Positions 17,254 to 26,388 of a stretch of DNA of 64,000 nucleotides are shown piece after piece. The DNA lies in the NCBI GenBank assembly GCA_963691755.1, contig OY829366.1, positions 186,001 through 250,000 on the forward strand, in the 5' to 3' direction. The translations under genes were made by a program, and so were the position numbers. Within the stretch, counting starts at the first letter, position 1. Every line of letters starts with the position of its first letter. The notes under the pieces are model-generated. The model searched no databases, had not been told where the DNA came from, and worked only from the letters and a program-made list of their open reading frames with translations. The DNA comes from Dinoroseobacter sp013215265 (GTDB lineage Bacteria > Pseudomonadota > Alphaproteobacteria > Rhodobacterales > Rhodobacteraceae).

Positions 17254-18906
17254 ATGCCCGAGATCGAACGCGAATCGATGGAATATGACGTGGTCATCGT
17301 GGGCGCAGGGCCCGCGGGCCTCAGTGCTGCAATACGCCTCAAGCAACTGGATGCCGACCTAGATGTCGTGGTTCTTGAAAAAGGTTCCGAGGTTGGCGCG
17401 CATATCCTGTCCGGCGCGGTTCTTGATCCTGCAGGCCTCGACGCGCTTATCCCTAACTGGAAGGAGAAGGGCGCGCCTATCACTGTTCCTGTGAAGAAGG
17501 ACAACTTCTACTTCCTCGGTGAGGCGGGCCAGATCCGTCTGCCGAACATGATGATGCCGCCCCTTATGAACAACCACGGCAATTACATCGTCTCTATGGG
17601 TAATGTGTGCCGCTGGATGGCAGAGCAGGCCGAAGAGCTGGGCGTGGAAATCTTCCCCGGCATGGCGTGTTCCGAACTTGTTTATAACGACGATGGCAGC
17701 GTCAAAGGCGTTATCGCTGGCGTATTCGGTCTGGAAGCTGACGGTTCGATCGGCGAAGGCACCGAACCCGGTATGGAGCTTTACGGAAAGTATGTCTTCC
17801 TATCCGAAGGCGTGCGCGGATCGTTGTCGAAGGAAGTGATCGCGAAATACGATCTCGCCAAGGACGCCGATGCGGCGAAATTTGGCCTGGGCATGAAAGA
17901 AATCTGGGAAATTGATCCAGAGAAGCACAGTGAAGGCACCGTCACCCACACGATGGGCTGGCCGTTGGGCAGCAATGCCGGCGGTGGCTCCTTCATCTAC
18001 CACCTCGACAACAACCAAGTTTATGTCGGGTTCGTAGTCCACCTGAACTATGAAAACCCACACCTCTTCCCCTACATGGAATTCCAGCGCTTCAAGCACC
18101 ACCCAATGGTGGCAGACCTGCTGAAGGGCGGGAAACGCGTCGCCTATGGCGCGCGCGCGATCTCGGAAGGCGGATATCAATCTATCCCACAAACTGCATT
18201 CCCCGGTGGCGCTTTGCTGGGGTGTTCCGCAGGGCTGGTGAACGTGCCGCGTATCAAAGGCAATCACAACGCCATGCTGTCTGGCAAGGCCGCAGCTGAA
18301 GCTGCAGTGGCGGCGATCAAGGCTGGCCGTCAGAGCGACGTGCTGGAAGACTACGATCGCGAGATCAGAGAAGGCGCGATTGGAAAGGATCTCAAGCGGG
18401 TCCGCAATGTGAAACCGCTTTGGTCCAAGTATGGGCTGCTGGCGTCTCTCACGCTTGGCGGGTTCGATATGTGGACGAACAACCTGTTCGGGTTCTCGCT
18501 CTTTGGCACGATCAAGCATGGCAAAACCGATGCAGAAGCCACAGGCAAAGCAGACCGGTTCGAGGAAATCACGTATCCAAAACCAGACGGCACGCTGAGC
18601 TTTGACCGGCTTACCAATGTGTCTTTCTCGATGACAAATCACGAGGAAAGCCAGCCAGCACATCTGCACCTCGCCGATCCGACATTGCCCATCAAGATCA
18701 ATCTGCCAAATTATGCCGAACCAGCACAACGCTACTGCCCGGCAGGCGTTTACGAGGTTGTTCAGGAAGACGGCAAGGACCCGCGGTTTCAGATCAATTT
18801 CCAGAACTGCGTGCATTGCAAAACCTGCGACATCAAAGATCCAAGCCAAAACATCACTTGGGTCACGCCTCAGGGCGGAGATGGTCCGAACTACCCCAAC
18901 ATGTGA
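17254..18906 (+). CDS. electron-transfer flavoprotein-ubiquinone oxidoreductase
   Basis: ETF-QO takes electrons from reduced ETF (from acyl-CoA and related dehydrogenases) and reduces ubiquinone at the inner membrane. The 550-residue length is typical. An FAD dinucleotide-binding motif, VVIVGAGPAGLSAA, lies at about 13-27, and the [4Fe-4S] ligands are C495 in CPAGVYEV plus C519, C522 and C525 in NCVHCKTC. It is preceded by AGGTAAG close to the ATG. A functional partner in this window is the acyl-CoA dehydrogenase at 30.5 kb, although the ETF subunits are not here. Confidence 0.97.
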   Translation: MPEIERESMEYDVVIVGAGPAGLSAAIRLKQLDADLDVVVLEKGSEVGAHILSGAVLDPAGLDALIPNWKEKGAPITVPVKKDNFYFLGEAGQIRLPNMMMPPLMNNHGNYIVSMGNVCRWMAEQAEELGVEIFPGMACSELVYNDDGSVKGVIAGVFGLEADGSIGEGTEPGMELYGKYVFLSEGVRGSLSKEVIAKYDLAKDADAAKFGLGMKEIWEIDPEKHSEGTVTHTMGWPLGSNAGGGSFIYHLDNNQVYVGFVVHLNYENPHLFPYMEFQRFKHHPMVADLLKGGKRVAYGARAISEGGYQSIPQTAFPGGALLGCSAGLVNVPRIKGNHNAMLSGKAAAEAAVAAIKAGRQSDVLEDYDREIREGAIGKDLKRVRNVKPLWSKYGLLASLTLGGFDMWTNNLFGFSLFGTIKHGKTDAEATGKADRFEEITYPKPDGTLSFDRLTNVSFSMTNHEESQPAHLHLADPTLPIKINLPNYAEPAQRYCPAGVYEVVQEDGKDPRFQINFQNCVHCKTCDIKDPSQNITWVTPQGGDGPNYPNM

Positions 18907-18984
18907 TCAAATGATTGTCACCGCGCGGCGAAACCGTTGCGTGGTGGCATTGTGTTGGCTGGGGGGCGCAGATAGCATCCGCGC

Positions 18985-20733
18985 ATGAAACAGATATTCC
19001 GAGCCCGAACTCGTTTCCTTTTCTCCGGCGCACTGGCGCTTTTGCTTGCAACGCCCGCAGAATCTGACGGACTTTCCGGCCCCTATCTTGCCGCGCGTCA
19101 GGCGATGATCGCAAATGATTTTCAGGAAGCCGCAGAGTATTACACACGCGCCCTCGCACGCGACAGGACCAATGCTTACCTGATTGAAAATATGCTGATC
19201 GCGAATGTCGGATTGGGCCGGATCAAGGAAAGCGTACCAATCGCGCGTGTTTTGATCGCAGACGAGCCCGCCAGTCAGATCGGCCAGATGGTCTTGGTTG
19301 CGCACTCCCTGAACTCTGGCGCTGACATTGGGATGTTGGACGAACTGCAGGGTGCAGGACGAATTGCACCGCTGATAGACACCCTGCTTGCAGGTTGGGG
19401 TTGGATGAATGTCGGGGATGCTGCAGAGGCCATGGCGGCCTTTGACGGGCTGATCAGCAACCCTGAATATGCCGGGTTTGCAATTTACCACAAAGCGCTC
19501 GCCAATGCATATGTCGGCAATTTCGAAGAGACCGTCCGACTGCTTGGCGGAAACGGGGAAACGCAAGCCATCAGAACACGTCGCAGTGTGCTGGCGCTTG
19601 CAATCAGCCTTGGGCAACTTGGCCGATTTGATGAGGCCACGACTTTGCTTGAGGAAAGCTTCGATCTGAACGACGCTGAGATCAGGTTTTACCATACCCC
19701 ACTTTCAGAAGGCCAAGCGGTTCCCTTCGACCTGATCCAGAGCCCGCAGGACGGAATGGGCGAAGCGTTTTATTCGATCGCGCAGGCCTTGCGTGGCCAG
19801 ACATCAGACGAGTACACCTTAGTCTACGCACGCTTTGCACAGTATATGTCTCCGAGAAATGACGATGCGACGATCTTATCTGCGCGTCTGCTGGAGGAAC
19901 TTGAACAATACGAGTTGGCAACGCAGGTATTCGACGAGGTCTCCCGTAGAAGCCCAGCCTACCTGAAAGCTGAGATCGGGCGGGCAGAAGCACTCAACAG
20001 TGCCGAGAAGCCTGACGCAGCGATCGAAGTCCTTATGCAGCTGGCTGAAACGCATGCCGAAGTGCCCCTCGTACATACAACCTTGGGCGACACCCATCGC
20101 CGCATGAACGAGTTTGAGAAATCAGCTGACGCGTATGATCGCGCAATCGCACTGTATGACGCTGAGGAAAATAGCCAATGGTTCGTGTACTACACTCGAG
20201 GCATTTCTCATGAGCGGATTGGCGATTGGGAAGCCGCGGAGGCTGACTTCCGAAAAGCACTCGACCTGAACCCCGGTCAGCCCAACGTATTGAATTACCT
20301 CGGGTACAGCCTTGTAGAGAAGCGATCCAAACTGGATGAGGCGCTGAACATGATCCGCGAGGCCAGCGCAGCGCGGCCTGAAAGTGGATACATCACTGAT
20401 TCACTGGGCTGGGTACTGTATCGGCTGGGTCGTTTTGAGGAAGCCGTTGAGCCAATGGAGCGTGCGGCTTCTTTGATGCCAGTTGATCCGGTCATCAATG
20501 ATCATCTCGGGGATGTATATTGGGCGGTCGGACGCGAACGCGAAGCGGAATTTCAATGGCGTCGCGCTCTGTCATTCCTGACGGAAGACGATGAGGACCA
20601 TGAAGCCGACCCGAAAAGAATCCGCCGCAAGCTGGAGGTTGGGCTTGACGCTGTGATCGAGGACGAGGGCGGACCGTCGCTGGCCGAGAAAGCGGCGCAA
20701 GCGGCGCTTCGACAGACACAGGATGACGGTTAA
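18985..20733 (+). CDS. exported tetratricopeptide-repeat protein
   Basis: The 582-residue protein starts with a signal peptide (basic MKQIFRARTRF, hydrophobic to about residue 25, cleavage likely after TPAES or nearby) and then contains many TPR-like helical repeats, clearest at about 395-520 (for example the repeat with DFRKALDLNPGQPNVLNYLGY and the following unit). It is presumably periplasmic or outer-membrane associated and a protein-interaction scaffold. It lies 21 bases before ispE, so the two may be co-transcribed. No enzymatic domain is visible and the partner proteins are unknown. Confidence 0.9.
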   Translation: MKQIFRARTRFLFSGALALLLATPAESDGLSGPYLAARQAMIANDFQEAAEYYTRALARDRTNAYLIENMLIANVGLGRIKESVPIARVLIADEPASQIGQMVLVAHSLNSGADIGMLDELQGAGRIAPLIDTLLAGWGWMNVGDAAEAMAAFDGLISNPEYAGFAIYHKALANAYVGNFEETVRLLGGNGETQAIRTRRSVLALAISLGQLGRFDEATTLLEESFDLNDAEIRFYHTPLSEGQAVPFDLIQSPQDGMGEAFYSIAQALRGQTSDEYTLVYARFAQYMSPRNDDATILSARLLEELEQYELATQVFDEVSRRSPAYLKAEIGRAEALNSAEKPDAAIEVLMQLAETHAEVPLVHTTLGDTHRRMNEFEKSADAYDRAIALYDAEENSQWFVYYTRGISHERIGDWEAAEADFRKALDLNPGQPNVLNYLGYSLVEKRSKLDEALNMIREASAARPESGYITDSLGWVLYRLGRFEEAVEPMERAASLMPVDPVINDHLGDVYWAVGREREAEFQWRRALSFLTEDDEDHEADPKRIRRKLEVGLDAVIEDEGGPSLAEKAAQAALRQTQDDG

Positions 20734-20754
20734 TCGCCCAGCATGAGCCCGCCT

Positions 20755-21591
20755 ATGATCACGCAGTTTGCGCCAGCCAAGGTCAATCTTGCGCTGCACG
20801 TAACCGGTCAGCGTCCAGATGGTTATCATCTTCTAGATAGCCTTGTCGTCTTCGCAGGCATTGGGGATCGGGTCAGCGTTTCGTCAGACGACACCTTGAG
20901 CCTGGAGGTGATTGGGGCAGATATCGCCGAAGTTCCGAGTGATGCGCGTAATCTGGTTTTGAAAGCTGCGCGCCTTTTTGATGAAGACAAAGGCGCAAAG
21001 ATTGTTCTGGAAAAAAATCTCCCGACTGCCAGCGGTATAGGGGGAGGTTCGTCAGATGCTGCTGCAGCGCTTCGAGCTCTATCTGCTCTTTGGAACCTGC
21101 CTCTACCCAGCACTGATAATGTTTTGCGACTTGGCGCTGACCTACCTGTTTGCATGAAGCCCGAACCGCAACGGATGCGAGGCATTGGAGAGATCCTGGA
21201 CCCCGCCCCAGTACTGCCCCGGATGCATATGGTTCTGGCAAATCCGCGCGTTGGGGTCACGACACCGTCAGTATTTGGGCGAATGACAAACAAGATAAAC
21301 CCGCCACTTGAAGACACCCCCGCCAAGATGGATGCCGCGCAGTTTGTGCATTGGCTGTCACGTCAACGCAATGATCTGGAGGTTCCGGCCATTTCCGGTC
21401 TGCCTGTTATCCAAGACGTCTTGGACGCCCTTGAGGATATACCAAGTTGCTGTCTCGCACGCATGTCGGGATCAGGTGCAACATGCTTCGGGCTTTTTGA
21501 AACAGCAGCCCAAGCCCATTTGGCGGAAGATACTCTCCGGGCGGAGCACCAAGATTGGTGGGTCGCCTCTGGCCCGATGTTGCTGAACTAA
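20755..21591 (+). CDS. ispE: 4-diphosphocytidyl-2-C-methyl-D-erythritol kinase
   Basis: IspE phosphorylates CDP-methylerythritol in the MEP route to isoprenoid precursors. This GHMP-family kinase has the PAKVNLALHVTGQRPDGYH start and the ATP-binding glycine motif GIGGGSSDAA about residue 95. I choose the ATG that aligns the protein with other IspE N-termini; another ATG twelve bases upstream is in frame. The gene converges on the polyprenyl diphosphate synthase gene with a 4-base overlap, and both serve isoprenoid/ubiquinone synthesis. Confidence 0.95.
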   Translation: MITQFAPAKVNLALHVTGQRPDGYHLLDSLVVFAGIGDRVSVSSDDTLSLEVIGADIAEVPSDARNLVLKAARLFDEDKGAKIVLEKNLPTASGIGGGSSDAAAALRALSALWNLPLPSTDNVLRLGADLPVCMKPEPQRMRGIGEILDPAPVLPRMHMVLANPRVGVTTPSVFGRMTNKINPPLEDTPAKMDAAQFVHWLSRQRNDLEVPAISGLPVIQDVLDALEDIPSCCLARMSGSGATCFGLFETAAQAHLAEDTLRAEHQDWWVASGPMLLN

Positions 21592-22589
21592 AGGGTCCGC
21601 GCGACCACGTAGTCGGCCAGATCATCCAGCATGCGGCGCAATGTGTGATCGGGTAATTGTGCCAGCGCCTGTCTTGCCTTTTCCGTCCAGGCAACAGCTT
21701 CGGATCGCGTATCCTCAAGGGCGCCGTGCATGCGCATCAAAGATTGGGCGTGCTCAAGATCGCCATCGCGCTGATCGCCTTTTTGAATGACGCGCGTCCA
21801 GAAATCCCGTTCTTTCGCATCTGCATTGGCCAAAGCTTTGATCAAAGGAAGACTCATCTTGCGTTCGCGGAAATCATCCCCGGTATTTTTACCCATAACG
21901 GTACCAACACCACCATAATCTAACAGGTCATCCACGATCTGGAAGGCAACGCCCAGTGCATCGCCATACGTCCAAAGCGCCTTGATCTCGTCAGGTGTTG
22001 CGCCAGCGATCTCTCCGCCCACTTCCATTGCCGCTGAAAAGAGTGCCGCTGTCTTTCCGCGCACAACTTTCAGATAGGTCGCCTCGCTCGTTTCGAGGTT
22101 GCGCGCCACAGTCAGCTGTAGAACTTCGCCTTCAGCGATCGTGGCGGCCGCGTTGGACAGAATATCCAGAACCCGAAGCGATCCGGTTTCAACCATCAAT
22201 TGAAACGAACGCGCAAATAGGTAGTCGCCTACCAAGACACTCGATTGATTATCCCAAAGCAGATTCGCGGTTGGTCGACCCCGCCGTGCTTCGCTTTCGT
22301 CTACGACGTCGTCGTGTAGCAGCGTAGCAGTGTGAATGAATTCAACGGTCGCAGCCAATTTGATGTGATCGTCGCCCGCGTACCCCATCATGCGCGCACT
22401 CGCCAAGGTCAGCATAGGGCGCAAACGCTTGCCGCCCGCCTCAATCAAATGCGCGGTCACCTCAGGGATTCTTGGGGCATACTCGCTCGACATCCGGGTC
22501 CGGATAAGCGCATTTACCTCGGCCAAGTCTGCAGACAGAGCCTCGCTCAGACGATCATGTGGTTTTGTCGACGGGTGATCCAAACTCAT
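21588..22589 (-). CDS. polyprenyl diphosphate synthase (probably decaprenyl, ubiquinone side chain)
   Basis: A trans-prenyltransferase of 333 residues with the two aspartate-rich motifs, HDDVVDES (first) and VDDLLDYGG (second), and the GKRLRP substrate-binding stretch. Such enzymes in alphaproteobacteria usually make the C50 side chain of ubiquinone-10, so decaprenyl diphosphate synthase is the likely role, but chain length cannot be read reliably here. I take the ATG of MSLDHPS as start; an upstream in-frame ATG would add 11 residues. It is divergent from a DUF2007 gene. Confidence 0.93.
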   Translation of the reverse strand: MSLDHPSTKPHDRLSEALSADLAEVNALIRTRMSSEYAPRIPEVTAHLIEAGGKRLRPMLTLASARMMGYAGDDHIKLAATVEFIHTATLLHDDVVDESEARRGRPTANLLWDNQSSVLVGDYLFARSFQLMVETGSLRVLDILSNAAATIAEGEVLQLTVARNLETSEATYLKVVRGKTAALFSAAMEVGGEIAGATPDEIKALWTYGDALGVAFQIVDDLLDYGGVGTVMGKNTGDDFRERKMSLPLIKALANADAKERDFWTRVIQKGDQRDGDLEHAQSLMRMHGALEDTRSEAVAWTEKARQALAQLPDHTLRRMLDDLADYVVARTL

Positions 22590-22644
22590 CACGGTCCTGT
22601 CAGTCGGCTCGACAAGCCCCATGGCCTGCCCTTAGATCAGTCAT

Positions 22645-22866
22645 ATGCTAGAACTTTTACGCACCAACGATCCTACGATCATCGCATTTGCCCAAGCATT
22701 GCTGCATGGCGATGATATAGAATGCTTCGCGATGGACGTCCATATGAGTGCGCTCGAAGGTAGCATTGGCGTTTTGCCGCGCCGCTTGATGGTACGGCGT
22801 AAAGATCATTTCCAGGCGCAGGCGGTCCTGAAAGACAACGGGATCGAAGTGTCCACGCGCAAATGA
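22645..22866 (+). CDS. DUF2007 small protein
   Basis: This 73-residue cytoplasmic protein has the pattern of DUF2007 (putative signal-transducing protein): an N-terminal MLELLRTNDP followed by helix, then DVHMSALEGSIGVLPRRLMV. The domain resembles the ferredoxin-like fold of ACT/GlnB-type proteins but its ligand is unknown. Its stop overlaps the start of the next gene (ATGA), so it is coupled to trmN6 translation. The same pair occurs in related genomes to my knowledge. Confidence 0.8.
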   Translation: MLELLRTNDPTIIAFAQALLHGDDIECFAMDVHMSALEGSIGVLPRRLMVRRKDHFQAQAVLKDNGIEVSTRK

Positions 22867-23615
22867 CACTAGACATCGATCTCACATGCGACGGTTTCCT
22901 GGGTGGCAGGCTACGCATCTGGCAGCCCAAAGATGGATTTCGCGCATCTACCGATGCAGTTCTGTTGGCTGCAAGCGTTCCAAGCAAGCCGGGCCAAACG
23001 GCTCTGGATCTCGGGTGCGGTGTCGGTACGGCGGGCCTGTGTTTGGCGTATAGGACGCAAGCGTGCGTGAGCGGTCTGGAACTTGATCCAGCAACCGCTC
23101 GTCTCGCCCAGCGAAACGGGTCAGCGAACGGCCTTCCGTTGAGTATTCATACAGGTGATGTGGCCCAGATGCCCGCAAGCTTACGCGCTGAAAACTTCGA
23201 TCACGTGCTTTGTAATCCGCCATATTACGCGGCAGGCGGTGGCACTTCCGCGCACAATCCCACCCGAGAAACGGCATTGCGCGAAAAATTGCCACTTCAA
23301 ATTTGGCTTGATGCCGCAACGCGGCGCGTAAAACCTGGTGGCACAGTGAGCTTCATCTTGGCAGCAGACCGTTTGCCAGACCTCATGGCCGCCATGGATG
23401 ATCGACTGGGTTCGGGGAAAGTCTTACCGCTGGCGCCACGCATCGGAAGGCCCGCAAAACGCGTGATCTTTCAGGCTCAAAAGGCAGCGCGTGGTCCGTT
23501 CATACTTCTCGCACCGTTTATTTTGCATGACGGAGAAACACACGGCGAAGATACCCCTGATGAGACACCGCTCGCGCGTTCGATCTTGCGGGACGGTACT
23601 GGTTTACCCCTCTGA
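22863..23615 (+). CDS. tRNA1(Val) A37 N6-methyltransferase-like protein
   Basis: A 250-residue class I SAM-dependent methyltransferase of the TrmN6/YfiC type. It has the SAM-binding motif LDLGCGVGTAGL near residue 43 and the NPPY catalytic motif in VLCNPPYYAAGG at about 119-122, which marks N6-adenine or N5-glutamine methylases. The N-terminal LTCDGFLGGRLRIWQPKDGFR is typical of the YfiC subgroup. Substrate assignment to tRNA1(Val) is by family similarity only. It follows the DUF2007 gene in one operon. Confidence 0.9.
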   Translation: MTLDIDLTCDGFLGGRLRIWQPKDGFRASTDAVLLAASVPSKPGQTALDLGCGVGTAGLCLAYRTQACVSGLELDPATARLAQRNGSANGLPLSIHTGDVAQMPASLRAENFDHVLCNPPYYAAGGGTSAHNPTRETALREKLPLQIWLDAATRRVKPGGTVSFILAADRLPDLMAAMDDRLGSGKVLPLAPRIGRPAKRVIFQAQKAARGPFILLAPFILHDGETHGEDTPDETPLARSILRDGTGLPL

Positions 23616-23723
23616 CTGCGGTTTTTTGCAGCTGCAGAAAGTGGCAGATTTTATTCACAGGGATGACAGGTGCACCAATCTGTGCTGCAGTTTAAATCTC
23701 ACTTCATTTAAAGGAGGTTCCAC

Positions 23724-23891
23724 ATGACCGTAAGTTCGCATCTTCAGCAGTTGCGTCGCAAACACCAATCGCTTGCTGAGCAAGTCGACGTGGCCCAGCG
23801 CAGTGCTGGTTCGGACAGTCTCCAGATTGCAGAAATGAAGAAGCAGAAACTTCGGTTGAAGGAGCAAATATCGCGACTTCAGGAACACTAG
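23724..23891 (+). CDS. YdcH/DUF465 family small coiled-coil protein
   Basis: A 55-residue frame preceded by a perfect Shine-Dalgarno AAAGGAGG seven bases before the ATG. The protein is a highly charged helix with LRRKHQSLAEQV early and KKQKLRLKEQISRL late, the pattern of the YdcH (DUF465) family of small cytoplasmic proteins that form helical hairpins. Function unknown. It follows trmN6 after about 108 non-coding bases and is probably an independent unit. Confidence 0.85.
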   Translation: MTVSSHLQQLRRKHQSLAEQVDVAQRSAGSDSLQIAEMKKQKLRLKEQISRLQEH

Positions 23892-23895
23892 TGGC

Positions 23896-24024
23896 CTAGG
23901 GGGCGACGTCTGCCGCGTCGGCGAATTCGCTCCCTTTTTCCAATGCCTCTATCACGGTGAACTCTTCCGCAGGCCAGTCTAGCAATGGCTTGGTTGGAAC
24001 TTTATTTTCCAAACTCTGCGCCAC
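23896..24024 (-). pseudogene. 42-codon open frame, possibly a gene remnant
   Basis: On the minus strand a GTG-started frame encodes 42 residues with a composition like a real protein end (it includes TKPLLDWPAEEFTVIEALEKG, split here only for naming), stopping in TAG. It has no ribosome-binding site and no recognisable family. The gene upstream on this strand, phaB, ends 150 bases earlier behind a strong terminator, so the frame is either a remnant of a longer protein or chance. Low confidence. Confidence 0.25.
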
Positions 24025-24125
24025 CCACTGTGTCGACGCTTATACTCTTCTGGGCCAAATGACTTTTGCTCCAGCAAACGAAAGCCTGTGGTTCACCTCG
24101 CTGAGCCTTATGCCTGCCTAACAAC

Positions 24126-24151
24126 AAAAAAAAGGGCCCCGAAGGGCCCTT
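24126..24151 (-). terminator. intrinsic terminator of phaB
   Basis: In the minus direction, 22 bases after the phaB stop, the sequence AAGGGCCC-TTCG-GGGCCCTT forms an 8-bp GC-rich stem with a TTCG loop and is followed by a run of T residues. This is a textbook rho-independent terminator. Confidence 0.93.
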
Positions 24152-24173
24152 GTGCATTTGTGGTCTATTTGAA

Positions 24174-24899
24174 TCAGACGAAGAACTGTGCGCCGTTCGC
24201 AGAAATAGTCGAACCGTTGATGAAGCCCGCATCGTCAGACACAAGGAACGAAACACACCGCGCGATTTCTTCAGGCTCGCCCAGACGGCCGGCGGGGATC
24301 TGAGGGATGATCTTTGCATTCAGAACTTCTTCTGGGATCGCACGAACCATCTCGGTGCCGATGTATCCGGGGCAAACGGCGTTCGCGGTAATGCCTGCGC
24401 GTGCGCCTTCTTGCGCCAGCGACTTGATGATACCCAGATCGCCCGCTTTGGTGGCCGCATAGTTAACCTGACCAAACTGGCCTTTTTGACCGTTGATCGA
24501 AGAAATAACAACGACGCGGCCGAACTTGCGCTCGCGCATACCGGGCCAAACAGGATGAACAGTATTGAACACGCCAGTCAGATTGGTCGCAATAACTTCG
24601 TTCCATGCTTCGGGGGTCATTTTGTGGAACGGCGCGTCACGTGTAATACCCGCGTTGGCGACGACCACCTCAATCGGACCAAGGTCGGCCTCTACCTGCG
24701 CAATACCTGCTTTCGAAGAGTCGTAGTCGGCTACATTCCATTTATAGGTCTTGATGCCGGTGGCTTCGGTGAAAGCAGCGGCCTTTTCATCATTGCCAGC
24801 ATAAGTGGCTGCAACGGTATATCCGTCAGCGAGCAGTTTTTTCGAGATGGCTTCGCCGATACCGCGCGAGCCGCCAGTGACGAGTGCAACACGTCCCAT
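24174..24899 (-). CDS. phaB: acetoacetyl-CoA reductase
   Basis: PhaB reduces acetoacetyl-CoA to (R)-3-hydroxybutyryl-CoA with NADPH, the second step of poly-3-hydroxybutyrate synthesis. The 241-residue short-chain dehydrogenase has the cofactor motif GGSRGIGEAI at about 9-18, NAG at 82-84 and catalytic S134, Y147 and K151. The family-typical segment KSLAQEGARAGITANAVCPGYIGTEMV matches PhaB proteins. It lies directly after phaA in transcription, separated by about 109 bases, and ends in a strong terminator. No polymerase gene phaC is in the window. Confidence 0.96.
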   Translation of the reverse strand: MGRVALVTGGSRGIGEAISKKLLADGYTVAATYAGNDEKAAAFTEATGIKTYKWNVADYDSSKAGIAQVEADLGPIEVVVANAGITRDAPFHKMTPEAWNEVIATNLTGVFNTVHPVWPGMRERKFGRVVVISSINGQKGQFGQVNYAATKAGDLGIIKSLAQEGARAGITANAVCPGYIGTEMVRAIPEEVLNAKIIPQIPAGRLGEPEEIARCVSFLVSDDAGFINGSTISANGAQFFV

Positions 24900-25008
24900 G
24901 TTTGATCTCCTCTTCCTGAGTAATCTTGAATGTACCAGCGACTTCCGGGATCAGGTTGCCGTGGCGGATAAAGTTAAGACGGGCCGCAAACAGCCCGCCT
25001 TTGTTAGA

Positions 25009-26184
25009 TCAGGGACGTTCGACGCAGAGCGCGACACCCATGCCACCGCCGATGCAAAGGGTCGCCAGACCCTTCTTTGCGTCCCGGCGCTTCATCTCAA
25101 AAAGAAGCGTGTTCAGGACGCGTGCGCCAGACGCACCGATTGGGTGGCCAATAGCGATTGCCCCGCCGTTCACGTTCACGATCGCCGGATCCCAGCCCAT
25201 ATCTTTGTTCACGGCACAGGCTTGCGCGGCGAAGGCTTCGTTTGCTTCAACGAGGTCAAGATCGTCGACTTTCCAACCCGCCTTCTCAAGCGCTTTGCGC
25301 GAGGCATAGATTGGACCAACGCCCATGATGGACGGATCGAGACCGGCCGTGGCATAAGAGGCGATGCGAGCCAGAGGTTCGATACCGCGCTTTTCCGCCT
25401 CATCTGCGCTCATCAGAAGCGCCCCTGCTGCGCCATCGTTTAGACCCGACGCATTCGCGGCAGTGACCGAACCATCCTTGACAAATGCAGGACGCAACTT
25501 CTGCATGGCTTCCATCGTTGCGCCGTGCCGAATGTATTCATCACTATCGACCACGATGTCGCCCTTACGCGTCTTTACCGTGAAAGGTGTGATTTCTTCA
25601 GCGAACTTACCAGCTTTTTGGGCCGCTTCCGCCTTGTTCTGCGACCCGACAGCGAACTCGTCTTGCTGATCACGGCTGATTTGCCATTGCTCGGCAACAT
25701 TCTCAGCAGTCTGACCCATATGGTAACCGTTGAACGCATCCCAGAGACCGTCACGGATCATCGAGTCGATGAATTTCATGTCGCCCATTTTCTGCCCAGC
25801 ACGCAGGTTTGCCACGTGAGGAGATAGGGTCATGTTTTCCTGTCCGCCTGCGCAAACTATCGACGCATCGCCAAGCTGGATATGCTGGGCGCCCAATGCG
25901 ACGGCGCGAAGACCAGATCCACATACCTGATTGATACCCCAGGCAGCGCTTTCCTTTGGCAGGCCTGCATTGATATGCGCTTGACGCGCGGGGTTCTGTC
26001 CCTGACCGCCGGTCAAAACCTGGCCGAGAATGGTCTCAGAAATTTCGGATTTGTCGACGCCCGCGCGCTCGACAAGCGCTTCAAGGACGGCGGCGCCCAG
26101 ATCATGGGCAGGTGTGTTGGCAAAGGAGCCACTGAAACTGCCCACGGCGGTCCGGGCAGCAGAGGCGATCACAACATTGGTCAT
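25009..26184 (-). CDS. phaA: acetyl-CoA acetyltransferase (beta-ketothiolase)
   Basis: A 391-residue thiolase that condenses two acetyl-CoA to acetoacetyl-CoA, feeding PhaB. The nucleophilic cysteine is C88 in NQVCGSGLRAV; GHPIGASGAR and CIGGGMGVA near the C-terminus supply the catalytic His and second Cys. The start is the ATG of MTNVVIASAA, since the preceding 20 residues of the longer frame look non-coding. The phaA-phaB order is typical of Rhodobacterales. It may also serve other ketothiolase needs. Confidence 0.96.
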   Translation of the reverse strand: MTNVVIASAARTAVGSFSGSFANTPAHDLGAAVLEALVERAGVDKSEISETILGQVLTGGQGQNPARQAHINAGLPKESAAWGINQVCGSGLRAVALGAQHIQLGDASIVCAGGQENMTLSPHVANLRAGQKMGDMKFIDSMIRDGLWDAFNGYHMGQTAENVAEQWQISRDQQDEFAVGSQNKAEAAQKAGKFAEEITPFTVKTRKGDIVVDSDEYIRHGATMEAMQKLRPAFVKDGSVTAANASGLNDGAAGALLMSADEAEKRGIEPLARIASYATAGLDPSIMGVGPIYASRKALEKAGWKVDDLDLVEANEAFAAQACAVNKDMGWDPAIVNVNGGAIAIGHPIGASGARVLNTLLFEMKRRDAKKGLATLCIGGGMGVALCVERP

Positions 26185-26388
26185 GGTGTTCTCCCATCGG
26201 GTCACGCTTCGGCAGCCCCTGATTGAGCACACCGGACATTTCAAAATGCGGATTTACCGCTTTGACAGTCGCAATCCCTCTAGGGCGTGGACCACAACCC
26301 GACAACAGACACGGTGTCACGGGGCGGGATGTCGCAAGTGCAGCATTTTGGAACTTTGATACTCGATTCGTCCCGAACGCGCGGCAAG

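Noticed and set aside
17800..18849. 349-codon open frame antisense to etfQO
   Set aside because: It lies wholly within the coding strand of a clear ETF-QO gene and its translation has no recognisable domain.
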